Assembly: GCF_011250515.1 (NCBI RefSeq)
Contig: NZ_JAANOP010000001.1
Location: forward strand, 62,001 to 126,000
DNA length: 64,000 nucleotides
Source of the DNA: Aquirufa ecclesiirivi
Lineage (GTDB): Bacteria; Bacteroidota; Bacteroidia; Cytophagales; Spirosomataceae
Reading direction: 5' to 3'
Shown: one piece after another, positions 54,545 through 63,834 of the stretch
How positions within the stretch are numbered: position 1 is the first letter of the stretch
Layout of the letters: every line of letters begins with the position of its first letter
Translations under genes and position numbers: made by a program
The notes under the pieces: model-generated
The model's input: the letters and a program-made list of their open reading frames with translations, nothing else
The model's database searches: none
What the model was told of the DNA's origin: nothing

Positions 54545-55411
54545 TCATGGTTTCAATCCATATACCCGCACATAATCTATCAACATCTTGGAAGGGAAAA
54601 TCGAATCATCCACTCCTTTTTGCCCTCCCCAATTTCCACCTACGGCAATGTTTAACAACAAATGTTGCTTTTTATCAAATGGCCATTCTTCCCATCCTGC
54701 CCTAGTATTTTGAAAGGAAAAATACTCCTTCCCGTCTATAAAAGCTTTTATATAATCCGGTGTCCAATCAATGCGGTAAACATGGAATGCCTGATCAAAA
54801 TCCGACACCACCTGTGTTGCTGCTTTTTGTGTATTAATCACGTGATTAAATGCTTTAGTATGAACCGTGGCATGAACTACCCCCGGATCATAACCTACAT
54901 GTTCCATGATATCTATCTCCCCATTATCTGGCCAATAGGTTTGACCATAATCCGTTTGGCTAGCTAACGTCCAAATGGCTGGCCAATTTCCACGACCAGC
55001 AGGTAATTTTGCCCGAACTTCTACCCGACCATATAAAAAATCTTGTTTACCCTTAGTAACTAACCTAGCTGAAGTATAATTCTTTCCCTCATAGTTTTCC
55101 TTTTTAGCCTCAATCGTCAAGACTCCATTCTCTATATGAGCATTATCCAAATCTGCTTTGGTATAATATTGAAGTTCATTATTTCCCCAACCGGATCCTC
55201 CTACATCATAAGACCAAAATTTATCATCTGGCAAGCCCGATTGATTAAACTCATCTGCCCAAATTGGATTTTCTGTAAAGCTATATTCCTTGGCAGGAAT
55301 TGGCTTTATGTTTTGAATATTTAAAGGCTCAGGTACCGCAGAGCCCTGCTTGCATGCCAAAAAGAGTAGCAATACTAGCCCCGAGATTAGAACAATTCGT
55401 TTTTGCATCAT
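54545..55411 (-). CDS. GH16 laminarinase-like lipoprotein, copy 2
   Basis: The 288-residue lipoprotein (lipobox LFLACK) shares with copy 1 the blocks FTENPIWADEF, GWGNNELQYYTKADLDNA, GEIDIMEHVGYDPG, DWTPDYIKAFIDGKE and LLLNIAVGGNWGGQKGVDDS. Both catalytic Glu residues are present. Two close enzymes in tandem suggest different chain-length or branch preferences on beta-glucans. Confidence 0.93.
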   Translation of the reverse strand: MMQKRIVLISGLVLLLFLACKQGSAVPEPLNIQNIKPIPAKEYSFTENPIWADEFNQSGLPDDKFWSYDVGGSGWGNNELQYYTKADLDNAHIENGVLTIEAKKENYEGKNYTSARLVTKGKQDFLYGRVEVRAKLPAGRGNWPAIWTLASQTDYGQTYWPDNGEIDIMEHVGYDPGVVHATVHTKAFNHVINTQKAATQVVSDFDQAFHVYRIDWTPDYIKAFIDGKEYFSFQNTRAGWEEWPFDKKQHLLLNIAVGGNWGGQKGVDDSIFPSKMLIDYVRVYGLKP

Positions 55412-55486
55412 CGATTATTTTAAATTTAAATTAAGGAGAATCAGCTCAAAATACCTAATTTGAGCCTCGATTTTATCTGCCTGCCC

Positions 55487-57511
55487 ATGGACTTTAAATT
55501 AGTATCTTCCTATCAACCCACAGGTGACCAGCCCACCGCTATAAAACAATTGGTAGAAGGGGTAAATAAAAATGAAGCCGCCCAAACGCTTTTGGGTGTT
55601 ACGGGTTCAGGGAAAACTTTTACGATTGCCAATGTCATTCAACAAATAAATAGGCCGACGCTCATTCTTAGCCATAATAAAACATTAGCCGCTCAATTAT
55701 ACGGAGAGTTTAAGTCTTTCTTTCCAGAAAATGCGGTGGAGTATTTTATCTCCTATTACGACTACTACCAACCAGAGGCATTTATTCCCACGACAGGTAC
55801 TTACATTGAAAAAGACCTTTCCATCAATCAAGAAATTGAAAAACTGCGACTAGCTACCACTTCATCCCTTATGTCGGGAAGAAGGGATATCATTGTCATC
55901 GCTTCCGTTTCCTGTATTTATGGTATGGGAAATCCAGATGAATACCGAAATTCTATTTTGAGAATCGGTGTGGGTGAAATTATTTCTAGAAATCAGTTTC
56001 TCTTTCGCTTGGTAGAAATATTATATGCCCGTACAGAAGGCGAATTTTTACGAGGTACTTTTCGAGTAAAAGGAGATACGGTAGATATCTTTTTGGCATA
56101 TGCCGACTTTGGTTATCGCTTCATCTTTTTTGGAGATGAAATCGAAGAAATCCATCGAATAGATCCTTGGACAGGGAAGAAGATATCTTCGGAAAAAATG
56201 GTTGCCGTATTTCCTGCGAACTTATTTGTGACGGGCAGAGAGACTTTAAATCAAGCAATTTCCTTCATACAAGCCGACTTAGTCGCTCAAATCAAACATT
56301 TTGAATCAGAAGGTAGACTTTTAGAAGCTGAGCGCATCAAACAAAGAACCGAATTTGATCTGGAAATGATGCGTGAGTTAGGTTACTGTTCTGGTATCGA
56401 GAATTATTCTAGGTATTTTGATCAAAGAAAAGCAGGTCAAAGGCCCTTCTGCTTATTGGACTTTTTCCCGGATGATTTCATGATGGTAGTAGATGAAAGC
56501 CATGCTACTATGCCGCAAATAAGAGCCATGTGGGGTGGCGACCGCTCCCGTAAGGAATCCTTGGTGGAATATGGGTTTAGGTTACCTTCTGCAATGGATA
56601 ATCGCCCACTGACCTTTCAAGAATTCGAAGATATTATCGGCCAAACGATTTTTGTCTCAGCTACTCCGTCCGACTATGAATTACGTCGGTCTGAGGGGGT
56701 AGTTGTAGAACAAATTATACGACCCACTGGTCTCTTGGATCCAATGATTGAGGTGCGGCCCACCAAAAATCAAATTGATGATTTATTGGACGAAATCTAC
56801 GATCGTGTCAAGAAAAAGGAAAGGGTACTTATTACGACCTTAACCAAAAGAATGGCCGAGGAACTTTCCAAATACCTAGACCGTGTAGGTGTAAAAGGTC
56901 GATATATTCACTCAGAAATTAAGTCTTTGGAACGTGTAGAAATACTACGAGAACTGAGATTAGGGGTATTTGATGTTTTGGTGGGAGTCAACCTGCTTCG
57001 TGAAGGGCTTGACTTACCTGAAGTATCCTTGGTAGCCATCATGGATGCCGATAAGGAAGGCTTCTTGCGGGATATCCGTTCCTTAATTCAAACCATTGGT
57101 AGAGCCGCTAGAAATGAAAACGGAAAGGTATTGATGTATGCCGATCGGATGACTGGTTCCATGGAAAAAGCAATTTCAGAAACCAATCGCAGAAGGGCCA
57201 TTCAAATGGAGTATAATATAGCACATGGCATTACTCCTAAAACCATTTGGCGCAGCCATGATGAGATTATGGAACAAACATCCATTGCTGACCGCATGGC
57301 CAAACCTAATAAAAATTACCTGATTCAGCCCGAGGAGAAACTGGCTGCTGCAGATCCGCTTTTGGCTTATATGTCGAAAGGCGATTTGGTCAAGCAACGA
57401 GACAGCATCCGAAAAGAAATGGAAAAAGCTGCCAAAGAAATGGACTTCCCATTGGCTGCTAAATTCAGGGATGAGCTTTTGGCCGTAGAAAAACTCATTT
57501 CAGACAAATAA
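55487..57511 (+). CDS. uvrB: Excinuclease ABC subunit B
   Basis: UvrB verifies DNA damage in nucleotide excision repair. The 674-residue protein starts at ATG 55487 (DFKLVSSYQPTGDQPTAI), with Walker A GVTGSGKT, the beta-hairpin region YYDYYQPEAFIPTTGTYIEKD, DESHATMPQ, SATPSDYE, GRAARNENGKV and the C-terminal UvrC-binding UVR motif (RKEMEKAAKEMDFPLAAKFRDEL in part). A TTG in frame at 55460 is less likely. Confidence 0.97.
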   Translation: MDFKLVSSYQPTGDQPTAIKQLVEGVNKNEAAQTLLGVTGSGKTFTIANVIQQINRPTLILSHNKTLAAQLYGEFKSFFPENAVEYFISYYDYYQPEAFIPTTGTYIEKDLSINQEIEKLRLATTSSLMSGRRDIIVIASVSCIYGMGNPDEYRNSILRIGVGEIISRNQFLFRLVEILYARTEGEFLRGTFRVKGDTVDIFLAYADFGYRFIFFGDEIEEIHRIDPWTGKKISSEKMVAVFPANLFVTGRETLNQAISFIQADLVAQIKHFESEGRLLEAERIKQRTEFDLEMMRELGYCSGIENYSRYFDQRKAGQRPFCLLDFFPDDFMMVVDESHATMPQIRAMWGGDRSRKESLVEYGFRLPSAMDNRPLTFQEFEDIIGQTIFVSATPSDYELRRSEGVVVEQIIRPTGLLDPMIEVRPTKNQIDDLLDEIYDRVKKKERVLITTLTKRMAEELSKYLDRVGVKGRYIHSEIKSLERVEILRELRLGVFDVLVGVNLLREGLDLPEVSLVAIMDADKEGFLRDIRSLIQTIGRAARNENGKVLMYADRMTGSMEKAISETNRRRAIQMEYNIAHGITPKTIWRSHDEIMEQTSIADRMAKPNKNYLIQPEEKLAAADPLLAYMSKGDLVKQRDSIRKEMEKAAKEMDFPLAAKFRDELLAVEKLISDK

Positions 57512-57525
57512 TCCAAAATTTATTC

Positions 57526-57558
57526 AAAAAAAAAGCCCGAATCTCTTCGGGCTTTTCC
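57526..57558. terminator. Bidirectional terminator between uvrB and pdhA
   Basis: Stem AAAAGCCCGAA/TTCGGGCTTTT with a 4-nt loop, A-rich on the left and T-rich on the right, so it can stop both convergent genes. Confidence 0.9.
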
Positions 57559-57572
57559 TTATATATCAATGA

Positions 57573-58583
57573 TTATTCTTCAATGAACGGATAATCTTCC
57601 TGTACATACACATCCTTGTATGCTTCTTCCTTCGAAGGGAATGGTGAATTTTCAGCAAACTCTACCGATTCTTGAACTTGGATTTTAATTTTCGCATCAA
57701 TCTCATCTAATTCAGCTTGAGTCAAGATGTTATTTTCCAAAATAGTCATTTTAACTTGCTCAATTGGGTCACGATCCTTATAAGCTTCTACTTCTTCTTT
57801 AGACCGATATTTTTGTGGATCCGACATGGAGTGCCCACGGTAACGGTAGGTTCTAAATTCTAAGAAAGTAGGTCCTTCTCCAGCACGAGCTCTAGCAGCC
57901 GCGCGAGAAACTGCCTCATGTACAGCCTCCACATCCATGGCATCAACTGGCTCAGATGGCATATCATAAGCCTCTCCAATGGTATATAAATCAGTCACAT
58001 TAGAAGTTCTAGCTACCGAAGTACCCATGGCATAACCATTATTTTCAACAACAAAAATCACTGGAATTTTCCAAGTCATCGCGATGTTGAAAGTCTCATG
58101 TAAAGAACCTTGACGAACCGCACCATCACCAAAATAGCAAATCGCAAGATTTCCTGTTTTGTTATATTTCTCAGCAAATCCCAATCCTGCACCTAAAGGA
58201 ATCTGAGCACCCACAATTCCATGGCCACCCACAAATCCAACACTCTTATCAAAGATGTGCATGGAACCACCTTTACCCTTAGAGGCTCCTGTAATTTTAC
58301 CATATAACTCCGCCATAATAGCATTAGGTGAAGTCCCTAAAGCCAATGGTATACCGTGATCGCGGTAAGCAGTAATGTATTTATCTCCTTCTTTTAAAGC
58401 CGATTTTGAACCAGAAGAACAAGCTTCCTGTCCAATATATAAGTGGCAAAAGCCTTTGATTTTTTGCATTCCGTACAATTGACCGCACTTTTCCTCAAAC
58501 TTACGTTGCAATTGCATCGACTCATACCAATAACGATAGGTCTCTTTCGAATACTTAGGAGCTTTTGTTTCTTTCTTTGCCAT
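57573..58583 (-). CDS. pdhA: Pyruvate dehydrogenase E1 component, alpha subunit
   Basis: The 336-residue thiamine-diphosphate subunit decarboxylates pyruvate with PdhB. Motifs: GFCHLYIGQEA, TAYRDHG, GKGGSMHIFD, GGHGIVGAQIPLGAGLGFAEK, the TPP motif GDGAVRQGS...ENN and the phosphorylation-loop-like RYRGHSMSDP. The ATG at 58583 (AKKETKAPKYSKE) is preferred. pdhB is not adjacent, which is usual in this phylum. Confidence 0.95.
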   Translation of the reverse strand: MAKKETKAPKYSKETYRYWYESMQLQRKFEEKCGQLYGMQKIKGFCHLYIGQEACSSGSKSALKEGDKYITAYRDHGIPLALGTSPNAIMAELYGKITGASKGKGGSMHIFDKSVGFVGGHGIVGAQIPLGAGLGFAEKYNKTGNLAICYFGDGAVRQGSLHETFNIAMTWKIPVIFVVENNGYAMGTSVARTSNVTDLYTIGEAYDMPSEPVDAMDVEAVHEAVSRAAARARAGEGPTFLEFRTYRYRGHSMSDPQKYRSKEEVEAYKDRDPIEQVKMTILENNILTQAELDEIDAKIKIQVQESVEFAENSPFPSKEEAYKDVYVQEDYPFIEE

Positions 58584-58763
58584 GATATTATTCAAAAATT
58601 CATTTGCTTAGTCGAACGGGAAAATACCCATCAACCGAATCAGCTACGAAATTAAAACAAAAGCATTAAGCTGCCAAAAAATGAATGGATTTAGCCAAAA
58701 TCAATCCGTAAAATCCGCGATTATTCGTTATTTTTACGATTCAAGCCTCATTTCTAAGCCCGC

Positions 58764-59867
58764 ATGTACCTTAAATCATTACAGGTCAAACAATTTAAGT
58801 CCTATGCGGAAGCTCAATTTGATTTTATCTCAAACATCAATTGCATTGTCGGAGAAAATGGAATTGGAAAAACAAATCTCCTAGATGCCATCCATTTTCT
58901 TTCCATGACCAAAAGCGCACGAGGCATTGGGGATCCATTGTGTATCCAACATGGGGGAGATTTTTTTATGATTCAAGGGAATTTTGTTTACCAAAAACAA
59001 GACAATTCCAAGCTCTTAGCCAGTGAAACGCAAATTACTTGTGCCTATCAACGAGGACAGAAAAAAAGTTTTCTTCGTGACCAAAAAGCTTACCCAAGAT
59101 TGGCAGATCACATTGGAAATTTTCCAGTGGTACTTATGGATCCCTATGATACGGATTTAATCCGCGAAGGAAGCGAAGAACGTAGGCGGTTTTTTGATGG
59201 TATGATGTCTCAAATGGACCGAGGGTTTTTAGATAATTTATTGCGCTATAATCGCATCGTTCAACAAAGAAATACCTTGTTAAAGCATTTTGCAGAGCGA
59301 GGCATGGTGGATCGAATACAGCTAGATAGCTACCATGAACCCATGGTTCAATTAGGAGAAAATATTGCTCTGGCTCGAATGGAATTTCTAAAAAAATATT
59401 TGCCTAATTTTCAGTCGCACTATGCCAAATTATCCGACGACCGGGAGCAAGTCAATATCAACATTGAGAGTACCTTCACTCTAGGGGATTTGGATGCCTC
59501 ATTGCGCCAAGCTGAAGCACAAGATTTAGCTGCTCAAAGGAGTACCTTAGGTATCCATCGAGATGATTTCAGTTTTGAAATCAATGGATTTCCATTGAAA
59601 AAATTTGGTTCACAAGGACAGCAAAAAAGCTTTGTTGTGGCGCTAAAACTTGCCCAGTTTGACACTTTAGCTCAAGCTCATCCCAGAAAACCCCTTTTAT
59701 TGTTGGATGATATTTTTGATAAACTAGACGATCGACGAATTCAGAGATTGGTACAAATGATGGCAGAAGATCATTTTGGACAGGTATTCATTACAGATGC
59801 CCGACCAGAAAGGACCAAGTCTTTATTAAAAAATCTGAAAGGAGAAATCAAGTATTTGGCCTTATAA
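58764..59867 (+). CDS. recF: DNA replication and repair protein RecF
   Basis: The 367-residue SMC-like ATPase loads RecA at gaps. Motifs: YLKSLQVKQFKSY, Walker A GENGIGKTNLLDAI, signature GSQGQQKSFVVALKLAQ and Walker B PLLLLDDIFDKLDDRR. Full length. Its end overlaps the convergent glycosyltransferase gene by 6 nt. Confidence 0.96.
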   Translation: MYLKSLQVKQFKSYAEAQFDFISNINCIVGENGIGKTNLLDAIHFLSMTKSARGIGDPLCIQHGGDFFMIQGNFVYQKQDNSKLLASETQITCAYQRGQKKSFLRDQKAYPRLADHIGNFPVVLMDPYDTDLIREGSEERRRFFDGMMSQMDRGFLDNLLRYNRIVQQRNTLLKHFAERGMVDRIQLDSYHEPMVQLGENIALARMEFLKKYLPNFQSHYAKLSDDREQVNINIESTFTLGDLDASLRQAEAQDLAAQRSTLGIHRDDFSFEINGFPLKKFGSQGQQKSFVVALKLAQFDTLAQAHPRKPLLLLDDIFDKLDDRRIQRLVQMMAEDHFGQVFITDARPERTKSLLKNLKGEIKYLAL

Positions 59868-61046
59868 AAACAAGCCTTGGTATAGAGTATCTGCAAAAGC
59901 CTTCTCTGAATTTTCTTGCTCCATTTTTTCCATTTGCTCTTTCGAAAAACCGATCCCTAAGTTCAAGTATTGTTCCAACTGTTCGGCTATTTGAACGGGG
60001 GATTGAGCATCCACGACCAAGCCTAAATGCATACTTTGAATCAGTTTCCCTAGTAATCCATAATGAGTTCCCAATACTACTTTTTTGGATATACTCGCTC
60101 GAATTAGAACGGAACTCATACCAACGTGATTTTGGTATAACATCAACACCAAATCTGCTGCCTCAAAACATAATTGAATGTCTTTCCCCTTTATTTCTTG
60201 GAAGATGGAAATTATCTCTAGATTAGGGTATTGTTGAAAAAGCTTTTCCAAATGAGCTTGATAAGCTGGACTTATAGACCCTGCCACCAGCAAACATAAT
60301 TGACCAAGCTCTTCTGAGGTTAAATGCTTTGTCGACTGCAGAAATACTTCTATTCCTTTTCTTGGGTCCAAGTTGCCAAATAGTAAACATACTTTTTTGT
60401 TGGCAGGAACATGCCATTTTTCTCTAAATGCGAGCAATTCCTCTGGACTGATCTCATACGCTCTCACGGGATCAGAAATGCGCATAACTTGGGTTTTCCC
60501 CAACAAAGGGCGGATATGCTTGACAGCCTTATGGTCCAAACTAAAAAGTACTTTCATGGAAGACCGAAGCGTCGACAAGCGTAGCATCCATTTCTTAATG
60601 AAAGCGCTTTTCCAAGAGGCTTTTCGGTAATAAAAATTGGGTCTAAAATAAATTCCCCCTAATTGAAAATGGGCTTTTTTACCCAATAACATACCCAATT
60701 GAAAATAATCAAAGTACATCAATAGACCGTGACTGGCTTCCCAAGCTTCACTAATGTCGACGTACAAATTCCACTCAGACATGGAGCGTTTATAAATTGA
60801 CTGCCCATGAAGTCGCTGTATAGTGGAAGAATCTAATGGATGAAAATGTATATTATTCCCTAAATCAAAGCCCCAAACTTGACGGTTATTTTTGAAACTT
60901 TGAATAAAGTTTTCGGGCACAATCAGTAGTAACTCGACGTCTGGCTTGTGACTAAACTGATGAATTAGATAGGCCAAATAATCCGTATGATGGCCGTCAT
61001 CAATGGAATCAAAAATACTTAATCGATAAGTTGGTGAGGCCGCCAT
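59862..61046 (-). CDS. GT-B fold glycosyltransferase (family 4-like)
   Basis: The 394-residue enzyme has a degenerate N-terminal acceptor domain (YRLSIFDSIDDGHHTDYLAYLI) and a GT4 C-terminal domain with LLFGNLDPRKGIEVFLQS (donor site), IISIFQEIKGKDIQLCFEAADLVLMLYQNHVGMSSVLIRA and the C-terminal closing segment. Donor and acceptor unknown. A -7 match TAATTTTG at 61054-61061 suggests a nearly leaderless mRNA. Confidence 0.82.
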   Translation of the reverse strand: MAASPTYRLSIFDSIDDGHHTDYLAYLIHQFSHKPDVELLLIVPENFIQSFKNNRQVWGFDLGNNIHFHPLDSSTIQRLHGQSIYKRSMSEWNLYVDISEAWEASHGLLMYFDYFQLGMLLGKKAHFQLGGIYFRPNFYYRKASWKSAFIKKWMLRLSTLRSSMKVLFSLDHKAVKHIRPLLGKTQVMRISDPVRAYEISPEELLAFREKWHVPANKKVCLLFGNLDPRKGIEVFLQSTKHLTSEELGQLCLLVAGSISPAYQAHLEKLFQQYPNLEIISIFQEIKGKDIQLCFEAADLVLMLYQNHVGMSSVLIRASISKKVVLGTHYGLLGKLIQSMHLGLVVDAQSPVQIAEQLEQYLNLGIGFSKEQMEKMEQENSEKAFADTLYQGLFL

Positions 61047-61053
61047 AAGGTAT

Positions 61054-61061
61054 CAAAATTA
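61054..61061 (-). promoter_or_regulatory. Candidate -7 promoter element of the glycosyltransferase gene
   Basis: The minus strand reads TAATTTTG, 8 nt before the ATG. Confidence 0.4.
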
Positions 61062-61162
61062 ACAATAAATTAGGGATTCTTCATGTATTTTTCAAGACTT
61101 AACAAATCCCATTTCTACTGAATGACCCGTCATTTATATCCCTTGAAACAAATATGGGTGTA

Positions 61163-61198
61163 CAAAAAAAGGGGCCTAATGAGCCCCTTTTTTATTTT
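61163..61198 (-). terminator. Terminator of the GMC oxidoreductase operon
   Basis: Stem GGGGC/GCCCC extended by A/T pairs, 7-nt loop, and T7 on the minus strand, 10 nt past the stop. Confidence 0.88.
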
Positions 61199-61208
61199 AA
61201 GAAAAGAA

Positions 61209-62927
61209 TTACAAATTACGCTTCTTCAATTCACTTACGGCGAAATCAGCCGCACGTGCAGTTAAAGCCATGTAGGTTAAAGATGGATTCACGCAGGAAG
61301 CAGAAGCCATTGCCGCTCCATCAGTCACAAATACGTTTTTCACGTTATGAACCTGATTGTGCTTATTTAACACGGAAGATTTGGGATCACGACCCATGCG
61401 GGCTGTACCCATTTCGTGAATACCTAGACCGATATGTGTATTTGAATTATTGTAAGCGTTGACATTTTTGAACCCGGCTGCTTCAAGCATTTCAGCGGCA
61501 TCATTCATCATATCTTGGCGCATTCTAATTTCATTTTCGCCAAATTCCGCTTCAAATTCTAGCACAGGTAATCCCCACTTATCTTTTTGTGATTGACTTA
61601 AAACAAAACGGTTATTTGGATTTGGAAGAATTTCCCCAAAACCTCCAAAACCAATAGACCAAGTACCTGGATGAGTTAAGCTCTCTTTGAATTCCGCTCC
61701 AAAACCATCCATGTTGGTACCACGTCCCCAACCAGCACGACTAGCTCCTCCTTGATAACCGAAACCTCGAATGTAGCTACGCTTATCATTACCCCAGTTA
61801 CGGAAACGAGGAATGTATAAACCGTTTGGACGATTACCAAACATATAATCATCATTGAAACCTTCGATTTGAGCTGAAGCACCAACACCTAAATGGTGGT
61901 CCATGATATTACGACCTAATTGATCGCTATCATTTCCAAGTCCATTGGTAAAACGGCTCGACTTAGAGTTCATTAAGATGGAAGTAGAGCCAATAGCACC
62001 TGCGTTAACGAAAATGATTTTAGCAAAATATTCCGTGACAGCCATGGTGTTTTGATCAATCACACGTACACCTTTTGCTTTTTGACTTGCCTCATCATAA
62101 ATGATTTCGGAAACAATGGCATTGTGAATCATGGTCAAACGTTTGGTACGCATAGCAGCAGGCAAGGTCGCTGACAATGAGCTAAAATATCCACCGTATG
62201 GACATCCACGCATACATTTATTGCGGTATTGGCAAGCACCTCTACCTAATGCTGTATGGTGAGCACCTGGCTGAGTTAAGTGAGCTACACGACCAATGGT
62301 TATGGGGCGCCCTAATTTCTTATTCACCTGGTTTTTAAAATGCTCTTCTGGGGCAGTCATGGCCATGGCAGGTAAAAATTCTGAATCTGGTAATACATCC
62401 AATCCTTCTCTTTGACCAGAAATACCAGCAAATTTCTCTACATAAGAATACCATGGTGCTAAATCTTCGTAACGGATTGGCCAATCTGTTCCAATACCAT
62501 CTTTGGCATTAGCTTCAAAATCTTCTTTATTCCAACGGTAGGATTGGCGTCCCCAAAGTAAGGATTTACCTCCCGTGTGGTAGGCACGAATCCAATCAAA
62601 TCCACCTTTTTTCTCGATGTACGGGTTTTGCTTATCGTTTTCAAATAAGTAACGGTGCTCCTCATTCGGTGTATAGCCAGTACGCATTCCCGCCCAATAT
62701 TCCTCAGCAGCCATATTGGTTGGGCGACCACGGTGAGGGAAATCCCAAGGGTCTTTCAAAGCCGTCTCATAACCTTCTACGTGTTTAATTTCACGACCAC
62801 GCTCTAAAACGGCTACTTTTAAACCTTTTTCTGTTAATTCTTTGGCAGCCCAGCCACCTGATATACCCGATCCTACGACAATAGCGTCAAAGGTCTGGCT
62901 TTTTATTGCATCTATGTTAAGATTCAT
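61209..62927 (-). CDS. GMC-family FAD-dependent oxidoreductase
   Basis: The 572-residue flavoprotein has the FAD motif DAIVVGSGISGGWAAKEL (about 14-31), HTGGKSLLWGRQSYRW, RGCPYGGYF, VNAGAIGSTSILMNS and the GMC C-terminus IGLGIHEMGTARMG (catalytic His) and CVNPSLTYMALTARAADF. It probably oxidises a sugar or sugar alcohol in the periplasm together with the small subunit encoded 23 nt upstream. Glucoside 3-dehydrogenase is one candidate activity. Confidence 0.9.
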   Translation of the reverse strand: MNLNIDAIKSQTFDAIVVGSGISGGWAAKELTEKGLKVAVLERGREIKHVEGYETALKDPWDFPHRGRPTNMAAEEYWAGMRTGYTPNEEHRYLFENDKQNPYIEKKGGFDWIRAYHTGGKSLLWGRQSYRWNKEDFEANAKDGIGTDWPIRYEDLAPWYSYVEKFAGISGQREGLDVLPDSEFLPAMAMTAPEEHFKNQVNKKLGRPITIGRVAHLTQPGAHHTALGRGACQYRNKCMRGCPYGGYFSSLSATLPAAMRTKRLTMIHNAIVSEIIYDEASQKAKGVRVIDQNTMAVTEYFAKIIFVNAGAIGSTSILMNSKSSRFTNGLGNDSDQLGRNIMDHHLGVGASAQIEGFNDDYMFGNRPNGLYIPRFRNWGNDKRSYIRGFGYQGGASRAGWGRGTNMDGFGAEFKESLTHPGTWSIGFGGFGEILPNPNNRFVLSQSQKDKWGLPVLEFEAEFGENEIRMRQDMMNDAAEMLEAAGFKNVNAYNNSNTHIGLGIHEMGTARMGRDPKSSVLNKHNQVHNVKNVFVTDGAAMASASCVNPSLTYMALTARAADFAVSELKKRNL

Positions 62928-62950
62928 GTGAGTAATGGTAAATGGTCAAA

Positions 62951-63553
62951 TTAATATTGAAATGCCTTTTGGCCTGGCTTTAATTTAGTTGCTTCAAATT
63001 TGCCAGGAACTGTTACGTATTCGAAAGAAGACGTAATTCCTTTTTCAGAGGTAAAATAACCAAACAGTGTTAACTCCTTGATTAGTCTCCAGAATGGAAC
63101 ACCATTATTTCCCTCTAAGGTTTCTTTATCGACATTATCCCCTACTTTTTGTTGTTTTAAACGATAAGAACTCATCAATTCTTTGGTATTGCTTTCTAGT
63201 AATTTCAACATGGCAACTTGACCACTTGCGTTTTGATTTAAAAAACCAGCTTTATCTAAATCATTCACACCTTTTAAGAAACTTCTTTGCTCTGGCAATT
63301 TGTAGCAATCTTGTAGCATTAATTCAATAAATGCGGGAACACCAGCATCGATCGCACCTGGAGTAGCTGTTTTGGGAATGATGTGTTCGGCTACAGCGGC
63401 TACAATTTTTCTCTGTGAATCTGATAAGCTAAATGAATCAGCAATGGCTGTCTTGCCGCTGTGTTTCGCTTCCATGGCCATCAATGTCGGAGCGGTAATC
63501 GCTCCCCCTAACATCAAAGCTATTTGGGAGATGGCATCTCTTCTTGTAAGCAT
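62951..63553 (-). CDS. Gluconate 2-dehydrogenase subunit 3 family protein
   Basis: The 200-residue protein has a Tat signal (MLTRRDAISQIALMLGGAITAPTLMA) and the subunit-3 core: SDSQRKIVAAVAEHIIPKTATPGAIDAGVPAFIELMLQDC (in part AEHIIPKTATPGA), and the C-terminal FFxxYT-like FGYFTSEKG. It carries the partner GMC subunit through the Tat pathway. It heads the operon, behind its own promoter. Confidence 0.9.
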   Translation of the reverse strand: MLTRRDAISQIALMLGGAITAPTLMAMEAKHSGKTAIADSFSLSDSQRKIVAAVAEHIIPKTATPGAIDAGVPAFIELMLQDCYKLPEQRSFLKGVNDLDKAGFLNQNASGQVAMLKLLESNTKELMSSYRLKQQKVGDNVDKETLEGNNGVPFWRLIKELTLFGYFTSEKGITSSFEYVTVPGKFEATKLKPGQKAFQY

Positions 63554-63614
63554 AATTTTATGGGTTAATAAGTTCTTGATAGATTCCGTTTACTCAATCA
63601 ATTTGATAAGAAAA

Positions 63615-63643
63615 CAAATTTAATCAGAATATTGATTTTTCAA
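63615..63643 (-). promoter_or_regulatory. Promoter of the GMC oxidoreductase operon
   Basis: On the minus strand TTG, an 18-nt spacer and TAAATTTG fit the consensus, 62 nt before the ATG at 63553. Confidence 0.7.
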
Positions 63644-63651
63644 GAAGAAAT

Positions 63652-63686
63652 ACAAAAAAAAGGGACTGATTAAAATCAGCCCCTTT
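63652..63686 (-). terminator. Terminator downstream of the susD gene
   Basis: Stem GGGGCTGAT/ATCAGTCCC (one mismatch), 4-nt loop, T8 on the minus strand. It closes the Sus-type operon that enters from the right. Confidence 0.87.
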
Positions 63687-63785
63687 ATAAATAATTAAAT
63701 CAACGAATGTATTCAAGAATTAAAATCTCTAAAAAATTATCAAATAATTGAATAGGTTTAGAGGTAAAATTTGGAGAAATTCACC

Positions 63786-63818
63786 AACGCTGTCAAGGTT
63801 TTAAACCTTGACAGCGTT
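63786..63818. repeat. Dispersed 33-bp palindrome, copy 6 (perfect)
   Basis: Arms AACGCTGTCAAGGTT and AACCTTGACAGCGTT pair perfectly, loop TTA. It lies 16 bp past the susD stop. Confidence 0.93.
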
Positions 63819-63834
63819 AAGCAAAAAACAATGT

